In this document: piece after piece, positions 44,235-54,829 of the stretch | Layout of the letters: every line of letters starts with the position of its first letter | Position numbering within the stretch: the first letter of the stretch is position 1 | Source of the DNA: Vermamoeba vermiformis | Taxonomy: Eukaryota > Tubulinea > Echinamoebida | NCBI GenBank assembly: GCA_045837725.1 | Contig: JBEWZL010000215.1 | Coordinates: 228,897-292,896 of the forward strand | Direction of reading: 5' to 3' | DNA length: 64,000 nucleotides | Program-made: the position numbers and the translations under genes | The notes under the pieces: generated by a model | Databases searched by the model: none | The model's input: the letters and a program-made list of their open reading frames with translations, nothing else | Told to the model about the DNA's origin: nothing

Positions 44235-46221
44235 TCACCGAACATCGATCATCTTTCGTTCTCCGAGTAACAGCATTCGTAATCCCAAATTCATCGGGCT
44301 TTGCGCAGATTCGTAGAGCTGCGATAGCCAAACACGAATAAATTCCATATAGAACTTGACTCGCTTAGTGTACCTTATGAACGTTATTCTTCCTTCTTTT
44401 TGCATCCATTCTAACAGCACTAGGACGTTCGGACTCATAATGACAGGCGTGGTCATAAAACTTTTGATGCTTTTCTTTAATGGCTTGCCAGTGAGTTGAA
44501 TTGAATGGGACCTTCGATGCCTTAGCTTGCCAATATTATTAACTGCTTTGACGTCCAACGACTTTCGAATATATTTCGAAGTTAGTTCGTTGACAACAGC
44601 CGGATCCAACAAAATCTGCGGCGGACTTTGGCTGACTGGTCTTCGTCTATTATCGCTCGTATTAGGACTTCCAGGTGATGATCCAGAAGTAGGTGTGCCT
44701 GGTGTTGGACTTGCGCCAGGTAAGGGACTGGATCCGTTAGGTGGTGTGTGGTGCTGGTTTGACGACGATGGATCTTCGTCGAGATTAAGATTAATGTTCC
44801 AAATATTCGACGTGTTGATCCTATTCAGCGTCTCCAATAATATCCTCGTTTGTTTCTGCGAAGAACGCATGCCCATGTCTCTATAGTCCGCGCACATACA
44901 GTACGCGAACTTGGCTTGATCCGTCAAACTCATCACGAATTCAAATAATATAGGCTCGTCTGTGGTTAAAGGGACTTGTTCAGTATCAACTGGTGGTATT
45001 GTGCTGTATTTTTGACTTAATTTCTTCAAATAGCTGTTGGTCTTCATCACTTTTTTGAAAAGCACATCCGTTTTGTACCACGACTCGAAGATTTCATCCG
45101 CGAATAGATCAATCTTGTAGTACGGATGAATATGGTGATTGAAATCCAATATTTTGCCTAAAATAAGACGCGTCAGATCCTATTTCTCCGAGAATTTTTT
45201 GATACGCAAAAGTTGAATCGATAGCTTTGCTCAGGAACAAAAAATATCGCTTAAAATAGATAATTTTATCGTTCAATAATAAAATGATTCGTATTGACCT
45301 TTGCTAAAGCCAAAATTTGAACGAATTTGGATGTAGCTTGCAAAATGTACTTACCGTTCTTATCCAACAGCACTATTATTCTTCCTTCTTGATACATATA
45401 ATGCCTATCGTATTTATCGAAGAAATCGCGTACATCGTGAAACGCTACTTGCAAATGCGCAATATTAATTGCTAAAATTTGTTCTTCGTCTTCAGTGAAC
45501 GTAATTTCCTCAGTAGATCGCTCCAAATAGGAGTATTTCTATATATGAACATTATATTAGTGAAAGACCGAATTGAATCACTCAGATTCGAAAGATTTTG
45601 ATACGTAAAATCTAAATTTGAATTCAAAAGCGTTGTTTATGATAAAATTTATAGTGTACTTACGCTTAATAGGTTATGAGTCGTAAAACTACGAATTAAA
45701 TTTCTGACTGAAGCGCTACGCTTGATCTGTTTCAAATTTACGAGGCGCTCGAGTCCTGCAGTCATTGTGGTCCAGTTGTGCCATACAGAACGCAAACTGA
45801 TAATAAAAATACTTAGAAAGTGATACTGTGCGTATTTAGAGCGGTTGCTAGCCTTTTAAATCAATTTTCGAAAAAATATCGTAGAAATTTGGGATGCGGC
45901 CACGAAGATTTTACCTTGAATGTTCGTCATATAGTTTACGCGCCTCTCGTTGTCTTGCCTCATTTTGTTGCTGATCAGTGCCGCTGGATTTTTGCTGCCA
46001 AAAGTGCCATGCCTCGTTCAATGCCGAGCTAGATCCGATCATTAGCCAGTTGTAAAGCGATAATAATATTATTATTATATTATGCAAGCTTACTCTGTCT
46101 GTTGTAACTGTTTTACATTGCCCACTGGTACGCTTGGAGCAGATTTAGGTTTTTGTTCTGTTATTTTCTGTTTAAATTCTGACACCAGGCCCGGAGTCAC
46201 CTCTATCGTTGGCCGTTCCAT
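44235..46221 (-). CDS. Unrecognised multi-exon protein
   Basis: ATG at 46221 (MERPTIEVTPGLVSEFKQKI). Exon 2 joins in phase 2 (CAG ACA GA|C TCG) to give SALNEAWHFWQQKSSGTDQQ. Then come LRSVWHNWTTMTAGLERLVN, a likely helical/beta segment (EEQILAINIAHLQVAFHDVR, RIIVLLDKNGKY) and a last long exon (44235 to about 45150). The last exon has a helical domain (FADEIFESWYKTDVLFKKVM, LFEFVMSLTDQAKFAYCMC), a Ser/Pro/Gly-rich linker and a final helical part (VLVLLEWMQKEGRITFIRYT). About 530-560 residues. The layout recalls large cytosolic adaptors, but I do not recognise a family and assign no function. Confidence 0.6.
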
Positions 46222-46491
46222 ATTTATTATAATACTACTACTAAGTCAGCTAATTAATAAATTTAAATTAATTAATCAATTAATTCCCCTGTACAGCAAA
46301 TCCAACGCTTACACTTTATTAATTCAACGTCCGCATAGTTCCTATGCTATCGTGGCAATCTAGTACATTGCCTACGTGGTTATTATTTCAATATCAATTG
46401 GAAAATCCTTCGGAATTTTTCGGCACCGCTTTTTGGAACGCGTTACGCACTTTATTTTGAATCCAGATCGAGTGAATAGCAGGTAACACAT
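46222..46491. promoter_or_regulatory. Divergent promoter region
   Basis: 270 bases separate the unrecognised gene (minus) from thiamine pyrophosphokinase (plus). Very AT-rich, with alternating ATTA tracts. No defined element. Confidence 0.35.
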
Positions 46492-48100
46492 ATGCTAAGA
46501 AGTTGTATTCTTGGTAGCCGCCTGTTTAACAACGTAATTTCTGCATCCAAAAGAGCAGGTCCCACCAAACGTATTTTTGGATCACAGATCGCATCTTCTA
46601 GAAGAAAATACACAACAATACCTAATAAAAGTACGTACAATATTTATATATTATTATTTTATAAGCATCATGCAGAAGATCTTATTTCCGTGCATGATTG
46701 CGCAAATTAATTTAACAAGAGGCATGCATGAAAATATGCAACGTCATATTTATTAACTATATTTATACGCGAAATAATATGTTTTGATATTGCAACTCGA
46801 ACTAGCGAGATCTGTCGCGCGAACTTTCAACGGTCAATTAATTTTTTATTTCAATATAATATTTTTGCTAATTTTAGGTTGTATTATTAGTGACAGAGTG
46901 GGCAGTATGGGATTTATTTCCTCCAGAGATCGCTGAGCTTCATAAACGGCCTGAATTGGCTTTGGGATCTGCCGCGACCGAATTTACCTTAGTTATCGCA
47001 AATCAACAGTTGCCGCGGTTTTATAAGAATATTTGGAGCAAAGGTAAGTCAAGAATAATTTTTTTTATCGGATTGGAACATTCAGGCTTGATTTCAATTG
47101 GAAGGTTCTAAATCCGGAACGTTATTGACGTCAAAGATGATTACTTTACTAACATAATATTATACAATAGCTGCTAAAGTGGCTTGTGCTGACGGAGGCG
47201 CAAACCGTGTCTATGATGCGTCAGATGAGGAACGAGAAAAGTAAGGCTTAAAAAAATCTTCGCATTATTGCTTTGTTAACTAATTCTATAATCATGAACG
47301 GCTATATACACGAATAATAAGCTAATTTATTGTTGAAGATTCGTCCCGCACTTAATTAAAGGAGATTTCGATTCTGTACGCGAAGAAGTTCTTCAATATT
47401 ATGGAGAAAAAGGAGCCAAGATTATTAAAGATAATGATCAAGATACAACGGACTTAACGAAAGTATTGAATGAGATAGAAATTGTTTCCAAGGTAAATTA
47501 CAAGTTCGATCTCCGGATGCACATCCACAAAAAAATTCAAATGATACAATATTACAATAGGCTAATGTTATTTAATACTAATGTATTTTAATTTCATAGG
47601 ACCAAACGATAGTCATTCTTGGAGCCTTAGGAGGAAATTTATCGCAAGAAATGTCGAACTTGAATGCTATGTTCGAACACGAAGCACGATTAATATTCGT
47701 TAGTGATAATAATATAACGTTCTTATTGAAGCCTGGTCGTCATAAGATCCATTCTTACGAGACTTTGAAATGTGGTTTGATCCCGATCGGCAACAAAGTT
47801 GCTAACATTACAACGGAAGGACTAAAATGGAATTTACGTAAGTAATGGTCCATATGATAATTATAATACCTTAAGTCGGTTTAAAGTTTCTTAATCAAAT
47901 TTTTTGGTCTTGAATCTCTCCCCTAAAACTCGATCCGCCTAGCGTTTCATTTGAAATTTCCTTATTACTAATAATTTGTTATAGATCAAAGCGAATTGAA
48001 GTTTGGAGGCCTAATTAGCAGCAGTAATCGAACTGTAACGAAGTCAGTTAACGTAACCACATCCGATCCCGTTTTGTGGACATTTGATTTCTACGAATAG
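46492..48100 (+). CDS. TPK1: Thiamine pyrophosphokinase
   Basis: Transfers pyrophosphate from ATP to thiamine to make thiamine diphosphate. Family motifs are DLFPPEIAELHKRPELALGS, TLVIANQQLP, the catalytic ACADGGANRVYD, LIKGDFDSVREEV, DQDTTDLTKVL and VILGALGGNLSQE, plus the C-terminal domain FGGLISSSNRTV. Exon 1 (46492-46631) encodes a basic, Ser-rich presequence (MLRSCILGSRLFNNVISASK), suggesting mitochondrial import. The exon 1 to 2 join is best at AAA A|TG ACA, using the acceptor before 46891; this creates an in-frame ATG across the junction. The first of the two AG sites there (before 46878) leads to an early stop. Six exons, about 290 residues. Confidence 0.9.
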
Positions 48101-48447
48101 ACGCTAGTATTAGGAAGAACCTTTTAGCGCGTGTAATTAGTTGTAAATAATTTGGCTAGTCGTTTTGTGACTTCAAGTCTTTTAATATTTTTATTTTCAA
48201 TTTGGTGCGGTAACACAACTACGACCTTATTTAAAAATATATAACACTGGTATATATATTCGCGAGTACATAGCAACATACAAATCAAGAGAAATGGTAG
48301 GAAAAGGCACTGGATTTGTTCAGGCCGTTTTTCTTGGTTGAAATTATTATTTTTAATTTTAGGTATCATTTCTATATTAACTTCAAGTTAAATTAGCATT
48401 TCAAACTAATTTTGGACTTTTTCTAATTTTTTTAATCAATTTTCTAG
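48101..48447. other. Gap with probable first exon and intron of the LRR gene
   Basis: The LRR frame opens at an intron acceptor (48446-48447) with no ATG. The best upstream start is ATG at 48294-48296, followed at once by GTAGGA. That would give an ATG-only coding exon as in MED8 and the convergent LRR gene. No other feature is seen. Confidence 0.4.
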
Positions 48448-50097
48448 CGGAAGATCAAACAGAACCAGCTTGAACGAGTTATTAAGAACGAATCACGATT
48501 TCTTAGTAATATTAGAAGTCTAAAAATTGCTTGGCAGAAGAATTACGTCGATTATACCAATTTTTTCAACAAAATTACAACGTTAACGCAATTTACCGCG
48601 ATCAGCTACGAAAGGTCAAGCAACCCCTATTATACTCAAATAAGCGATATAATCGTCAATAATAAGGACAATTTACGAGAAATATCGCTAACGAACAACA
48701 TGCGTTCAAAAAATATGATGACAGATCAAAGCTGCATCCAACTTTGTAACGCTCTGCGGAATAACTCAACGATAACCTCGTTATATCTCGACGATTATTT
48801 TGGGACTATAGAACAAGTTAATATGTTTATGGAGACTATTAAGACGATGAGTGCACTGACAAAGTTAGAGTTGCTAGGAATTTCCGAAATAAGCGGATCT
48901 GCTTCAGCTAATATAATTTACAATGCGCTTCAAAACCATCCATCAATTACTTCATTAGGAATGCTGTATTGGGGACATACAGATGATGCAAAGGCGTTTC
49001 ATGAACTGTTGAAAAATTCTCCGAAATTGTCCGAGATCAAAATATCTTGCAGGAGACGAGGCGAAATAATTGCGTTAAATCAAATTATACAAGATAATAA
49101 TAGTAATATAACGTCTATAGTATTCAAACATTACATCATGGAAGTCAATCTATTGCACGGTCTTGGATCCAATCAAAAAATTACGAAACTGGAATTAACT
49201 CATTTTAGAAGCGCCGAAGAATTGGCAAAATTATTGCAATGGTTACAACAAATGAATTCATTGACGGATTTAACGATAAACAATTTCGGAAGCGATGAAC
49301 AACTTGCATTATTTTGCGATTATTTGCAATCTGCAAAAATTCAACGCTTGACGATCAAGTTGTTCAAAGAAACCACTGACATGGAGGTGATCGAGAAATT
49401 TATCGGAGTAATTGAAAATCACAAGACAATTACAACTTTGTCCGTGAACAATTTGGCCGTCGGATGTAACTCCGAAGTGGCATTCAGAAAACTTTTAATG
49501 AACAACAAAACATTAACGGATCTGACACTAACAAGGGTCGATATAACAGAAGAATTCTTAGCAATGTTAGAGGAAGTGTTGGAATCGAATTCATGTCCAA
49601 ATTTGGAAAGTTTAGCAATTAAGGAAAAAACGATTTTTTCAAAAGCCGTAATGCAAAGATTTTGTGCGGCGTTAAGTAAGAACGAAACACTAAGGAAATT
49701 TAAATGCGGATATGTTGGATACTACAACGCTCAAAGTATATATGCATTAATACTAAACAATAACACGATCGAAGAGATGGATCTGCGTTTTGATTATGCC
49801 AATTTTGATGATGTTGATGGGGTGTTTAGGACTTCATTGGTTGAGGCACTTAAAATGAACAAAAATATTACCAAATTTACGGCAAACTATGATTTGGAAG
49901 ATTATGAGCCGTATTTGGAGAACAACAGAAAATTGCGAAACGAGATCCGACAAGATTTTATCATCTTGATGCATAACCTCACAAACAATACTTCACCGTT
50001 ACCTATGGAACTGTGGCACATTATTTTTTCACAGACAAAGATTCAAGCAGTTGATAAAAAGTTCATCGAAAAAGTTTTAAAACTGCGTAACGATTAA
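48448..50097 (+). CDS. Leucine-rich-repeat protein with C-terminal F-box-like motif
   Basis: One long exon of about 550 codons starting RKIKQNQLERVIKNESRF. Most of it is a ribonuclease-inhibitor-like LRR array (NALRNNSTITSLYLDDYFG, ALQNHPSITSLGMLYWG, GLGSNQKITKLELTHFR, LLMNNKTLTDLTLTRVD, SLVEALKMNKNITKFTANYD). The last 40 residues read NTSPLPMELWHIIFSQTK, an F-box-like LPxExWxxIF motif at the C-terminus, the reverse of the usual F-box-LRR order. The start codon probably lies in a separate exon at 48294. Convergent with a similar gene at 50.6 kb. Likely ubiquitin-ligase adaptor or sensor; the ligand is unknown. Confidence 0.78.
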   Translation, partial: RKIKQNQLERVIKNESRFLSNIRSLKIAWQKNYVDYTNFFNKITTLTQFTAISYERSSNPYYTQISDIIVNNKDNLREISLTNNMRSKNMMTDQSCIQLCNALRNNSTITSLYLDDYFGTIEQVNMFMETIKTMSALTKLELLGISEISGSASANIIYNALQNHPSITSLGMLYWGHTDDAKAFHELLKNSPKLSEIKISCRRRGEIIALNQIIQDNNSNITSIVFKHYIMEVNLLHGLGSNQKITKLELTHFRSAEELAKLLQWLQQMNSLTDLTINNFGSDEQLALFCDYLQSAKIQRLTIKLFKETTDMEVIEKFIGVIENHKTITTLSVNNLAVGCNSEVAFRKLLMNNKTLTDLTLTRVDITEEFLAMLEEVLESNSCPNLESLAIKEKTIFSKAVMQRFCAALSKNETLRKFKCGYVGYYNAQSIYALILNNNTIEEMDLRFDYANFDDVDGVFRTSLVEALKMNKNITKFTANYDLEDYEPYLENNRKLRNEIRQDFIILMHNLTNNTSPLPMELWHIIFSQTKIQAVDKKFIEKVLKLRND

Positions 50098-50603
50098 CAC
50101 CGCAAATGTCCATACAACGATGGATTAAATAATATTGTTAATTTATGACCTAACACAGACAAAGACACGGCAAAAAAATTACTGGCGTCTGGCATGCACT
50201 GGGACCATTCACTTCATCCTAACGCTAACGACCACCAAGAACAGTTCTTTGAGATGCTCTACGAGTAACGCTTGTCACTGAGATAGCCGTACAACGCCTT
50301 TAATATTACCCCTCATAATAACTGCGCTACTAACCTCGTAGATCCGAGAATTTTTATTAACTTGTATGTATTGCTATTAAAGGTGGCAGTTTTGCTATTA
50401 ATTGTACAACGGAGTTTATTGTCATCGAAAGCACTGCTGGTCAATTTCGTATAATTTATTGCAAGTTGCCCATTTGATCGGGCTTTGATCGGATCCACAA
50501 AAAACTTCATTGTGGCTTAGATGGCAAATAATGCCATAACCGTTCTACCATAGCATTAGCATATTATATAGGAGATGAATCGGTCATGTGAGTTGAGTAC
50601 GAA
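50098..50603. other. Gap between the convergent LRR genes
   Basis: Holds the orphan exon at 50159-50268. A 65-codon minus-strand frame at 50313-50510 (MKFFVDPIKARSNGQLAINY) also lies here, with no family match and no splice partner. It may be a relic or chance. Confidence 0.4.
50159..50268 (+). other. Orphan exon-like segment
   Basis: After a good branch point and acceptor (CTAACACAG) the plus strand encodes DKDTAKKLLASGMHWDHSLH and ends FFEMLYE before a stop. It has coding-like composition but no upstream donor in phase that I can find. It may be the last exon of a lost neighbour or an alternative end of the LRR gene. Confidence 0.4.
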
Positions 50604-52320
50604 TTACACTGAGTGGTTTGACATGTCGGTCAAATAACCGAATATTCGCAGCCAAATCTCCAACGGCAACATCGATCCATTTTTCATTATGTTCGCTAAC
50701 AATACGCCTAATGTGACACGCAGTTGTTTGTTACGTTGCAGCCAAATGTCTACGCGATAATCCATAGAAAAAGGTTCGAAGTACAGCAGTGTTGAGTTTG
50801 CCTTGGAAAATTCATTTGCAACCAAATCCACGGCAATATCTCGGTCTGCAACTGGAATTTCCAAATATAGTAATGTTTTGTTGACTTTGAGGACTTCCAA
50901 TATTTTTTTGAACGGACCCAGTTTGACTTTTAAGTTCTCGATGATTGATAATGACTGAATGTGCCTGTTGACTCGTAATAGCTTGCATATTGATTCTAGC
51001 GCTAGATCCGACAAAGTATTATGTCCGAGCGATAATTTTCTTAGTTTAGTGTTTTTTTCCAGTCCGACTGCCAATTGAATTGCTGTATCTTCTTCCAGTG
51101 ATTTAGTGATATCTAATTCAGTTAATTTACCGTTCACTGAATTCAATCCTTCAATAAACTTTGTCATGTCGAAACTATCTACTTCGTACAATTGTAGTTT
51201 GGTCAATGTGGGCATAATTGGTCGCAAGTCGTTGTAATCTAGTGTACCAATACCATCGTAATAAGAAGACGTTATTGTCATTGATTTGAAGTTGACACTT
51301 GATTTGACACTTTGACACTTGGCCATGACACTTGCAACTGTTGCTCTCGTACAAGCCAAATCAACGATAGATGTCTGTGCCGCTATAGCTTCAATTAATG
51401 TTTCTGATAATGCTATGCTTGTAATATCTAATGATTTGAGGTTCGTCAGGTGTTTGAGCGATCCGGCCAGCTGATCGGCGGAAGGACCGTAAAAACAATT
51501 GTTAACGACGAGTTTGGTCAAGTTGTAATAGTGTCCTATATCTTTTATGAAGTTTGAAATTCTGATATCTTGCCAATGGAAGTCTCTAAGCTGAAGTTCA
51601 ACCAGATTCGTTTTTGGATTCGCGTTGTTGAGATCTTGTAAATTGTATGGATAATCATCGGCACTTATTTCCAAGTTGGATAATGACGTGTTAGCGGCAA
51701 TTGCTACGAACATAGTATTTAGTGCGTATTCAACGTTGTCTAATTCCAATGATTTTAAGTTGGAGCAGATCTTCATTGTTTCGAATAATTTCTGGCAATA
51801 TTCCTCTCCAAGGCACGTTTGTTCTACACTTAAATTGATCATGACGCTGCCTTTGAGTATTAGCTTGCACAAAGCTTTGTAAGCTCGTCGCAGATCGACT
51901 TGTAAAAACGAGACTTCTTCAAGTGAGCTTATTTTTAGTAATTTTGAGCAAATAACTGCACCATCATCTATAAATTGCGTTCTTTTGAATATTATTGACT
52001 TTAATGATGGTTTAATAAGCTTGGTGATTTTCTCGTTAGCGGATTTGCCAAAACTGCAATAGTCGAACTTTATCTTGGTGACTAATTCTAATAATTGCGA
52101 TTGTTTGTATAATATCTTAATTATTTGTTGCAAATGAGGTTCGTCCAAGTCGTAAAATTTTATACTGGATACTTTTTGATCTTCAATACACGCGCTGTAT
52201 TCTTGCCAGTGCGCTACTTTGCTTCTTGTAATTACTATGGTGCTCTATATAATTTTAATAATTAATATTCTATTATTTTCCCACGATACTGTTCAAAACA
52301 AAAACAAATCTGCTTACCAT
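50604..52320 (-). CDS. Leucine-rich-repeat protein with C-terminal F-box-like motif
   Basis: The coding start is a three-base exon, ATG at 52320-52318, directly followed by GTAAGC. The next exon begins STIVITRSKVAHWQEYSACI. The large exon holds some fourteen LRR-like units (LSVEQTCLGEEYCQKLFE, MKICSNLKSLELDNVEYA, LAGSLKHLTNLKSLDITSI, GLEKNTKLRKLSLGHNTL, SICKLLRVNRHIQSLSII). The C-terminus is NGSMLPLEIWLRIFGYLTDM, the same F-box-like ending as the gene facing it, so the two are paralogues of one design. About 545 residues. No signal peptide, so intracellular. Confidence 0.82.
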
Positions 52321-52751
52321 CGTATTCAATGGTCGACTCTTTAATTTATTGAATAATCAATCATTTGCTTCCGTTATATTGACTTCAGCTCCGTGCTCTT
52401 CTGTCGCGTAATTCAGGATACAGAATAAAAACAGAAAAGGTTTCAGCGTAAAAATAAACCCCATAACGGTCACATATAACTTAATGACAACGGTATGTTT
52501 CTAAATAATTGGAAACTTTTCCAAAATAATTTACGAAATATTTCCGTGGCACGATGAAATCAGCTGTAAAAGGATCTGTGAAAGAAATTGTTCGAAGTCC
52601 CAGATCAGATTTTCTTGGCGATATTTTAATGCATTTATAATACTAATGAGTGCGATCTTTATGAAGCATTGCTACGTCAAAAAAGTGTTCGTAGGTGGAA
52701 TTGGATCTGCACCACAAGTTCAAAGAGTTTACAAAAGTCTAGCATTTATTT
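52321..52751. other. Intergenic gap
   Basis: 431 bases between the LRR gene start and the oxygenase stop. No coding signal is visible. Confidence 0.4.
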
Positions 52752-54369
52752 TTAATGGGACCTTAGTGCTAATATTTGATAGACTGTATCACCGTCTTTG
52801 ATTTCATAATCATTCAACGTCTTTTCGTCGATTAATACGCCTTTAGGTTGATACAACAGACGTTGTTTTTCAGGCGGATAACCTTTTTTGTCTTGCATTA
52901 ATTGCTTCATTTTATACACCACGTCACTGCCGCGCAATTCTAATGGCACTATTTCGCCCATCAGACATTTCATGTTGACTTTAATTATCGGATCTGTTTG
53001 CGGATCCACCTAATAATTAAAATAATTAAGCATCCTACTATAATTTGTCTGGTATTTCATATAAGAGTTAGAATTTAAATTATAGATCTTACGAGAAATA
53101 AGATTTAAATTGAAAAGATTTTGAACGAACGGATGTCGCCATCAATAATCCAGTATAATGCAAAATTAGTAAAGTAAATACGCCTATACATATATTATTA
53201 TTAAGTACTTACGACTGGGGCCTTAGCGTTCATGCCGTAAAATCGGATCGCTTCAGGAATTTGATACTTCGTACAAACTTCGTACCAAAGTGTTCGACGC
53301 GGTCCATTTTCGGATTTTTCAACACGATGCACTCCTACTTGAAGTTTAGAGGGTGCTTTATCGTTATAATGCGTCATTGATCGTGCTTCAGATCCGCACC
53401 ATAAAACGCATTTCTAGAAAAAATATAAATTTAGGCTTGATGACGGAGTATTAGGCTATAGTAATATGCTTACGTCGATAGGAATAGGTATCCATTGTTT
53501 AGTAGGCAGATCGAGCATACTCAAGCCCGGATTCGTTGAGCCTAAGCTGATCGAAAAAAGACCTGGATCTCCGTGCGAACCAACGAGGGTTCTTTTATCG
53601 AGTAAATCATTATCGTCGTTATTATAGTACTCTACTATATCCAGCATGCCATATCCAGAATATTTAGCCGCAACTTTCAGAGTTAAATTGTTATTGTTCG
53701 GATCTGACGTTAATTTGTAGCCAAAGAACGGAACGCTGATGTTATCGAGGATCTAGTAATGGTTAATACATATTAAATGTTATCTGCACTACTGATGATG
53801 AAAAAAACGTTAAAGACATTTACCTTAAGGCACATCCGATCGAGCGTTAAAGCTAAAGCTGACACGCAGCTTTTTAGCTGTTCAGGAAGATCTAATTCTT
53901 GCACTAATGGTCCAGTTAATGCACGATATGCCTGTTTACTCTTATGCGCAACGTATCCTGTGGATTTAAAATTTAAAATTCAGATTTGGAAAGATATTTT
54001 CTTAATTACTCTCTGAGAGTAATTTAATTTGCCAAACAAAAAGTAAGTTAAATACTATACGAGAGGGTAATAAATTAATGCTTACCAAAATTTGTTGTCA
54101 ATTTGAATTTAGATTTTTCTTCGTCACGCATCTGAAAGAATTTCTCGGCATCAGCTAATGCCCTATTGCTTATTTTTCGTAAATGTGGAGGGACTTCGAC
54201 GAAGCACCACCCTCTAGTGCTCAAAAGCTGCCGCAGATGCAGAATCGTTCCTTCATCTCCGTGAACGATCTTGTCCAAATCAATTCTAGAGTGCACATTA
54301 CGGTTAAATCAATATTAATTAGATAGAATTAAATAAAACAGACGTGTTTTCAAGACTGGTGTTCTCCAT
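52752..54369 (-). CDS. 2-oxoglutarate/Fe(II) oxygenase fused to a ubiquitin-like domain
   Basis: First exon from ATG 54369 (MENTSLENT) joins AC|A ATT to IDLDKIVHGDEGTILHLR, then LLSTRGWCFVEVPPHL, the typical N-terminal fold of isopenicillin-N-synthase-like oxygenases. The iron site reads SHGDPGLFSISLG (H-x-D) with the distal His in VGVHRV; RRTLWYEV follows as the likely 2-oxoglutarate arginine region. The last exon (52752 to about 53009) is a ubiquitin-like domain: VNMKCLMGEIVPLELRGSDV, KQLMQDKKGYPPEKQRLLYQ, KTLNDYEIKDGDTVYQIL. It ends LALRSH, so there is no processable Gly-Gly and the domain stays attached. About six exons. Substrate unknown; the fusion suggests proteasome or ubiquitin-receptor coupling. 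Confidence 0.82.
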
Positions 54370-54829
54370 GCCAAATATTTAGCAGATTAAGTGCCAAATT
54401 TACTTTTCCTCATCAAAGATTGCTGTAAATACATTATTAATTAATATTCTTTTAATGGAAGGTGGTAATTATAATGATTATGCGTATTCAACACGCATAA
54501 TTTTTTTTCAACGGTTAATTGATTTTGGCGCCAAAACCCTATCCACTTGCAGCTCGCTGGTTGTCTTAAAATCCCGTACTACAATCCATAAAATATCATC
54601 AGTTGCGGGAATTTAGGATTTGGGCAGCTCTTTTAGAAAGTTTCAAACTTTTCGGCCGGATGTGTGCATCCAAAAACTAACCAATCCTGTGCCGTTGATG
54701 CGGAATCTTATTTAGATTTAGGTGGTATTTCCGCTGTTTTCCAGATTTGCGGAATGTCCCTGTGAACGGAAAAAGAATAAAAGAAAAAATTGGCGCGCGT
54801 TATTTCAATTCAAATTCAAATCTCTAACA
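54370..54829. promoter_or_regulatory. Divergent intergenic region
   Basis: 460 bases between the oxygenase (minus) and the secreted protein (plus). It contains GGATGTGTGCATCC at 54658-54671, one of the recurring short palindromes. No other gene is seen. Confidence 0.4.
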
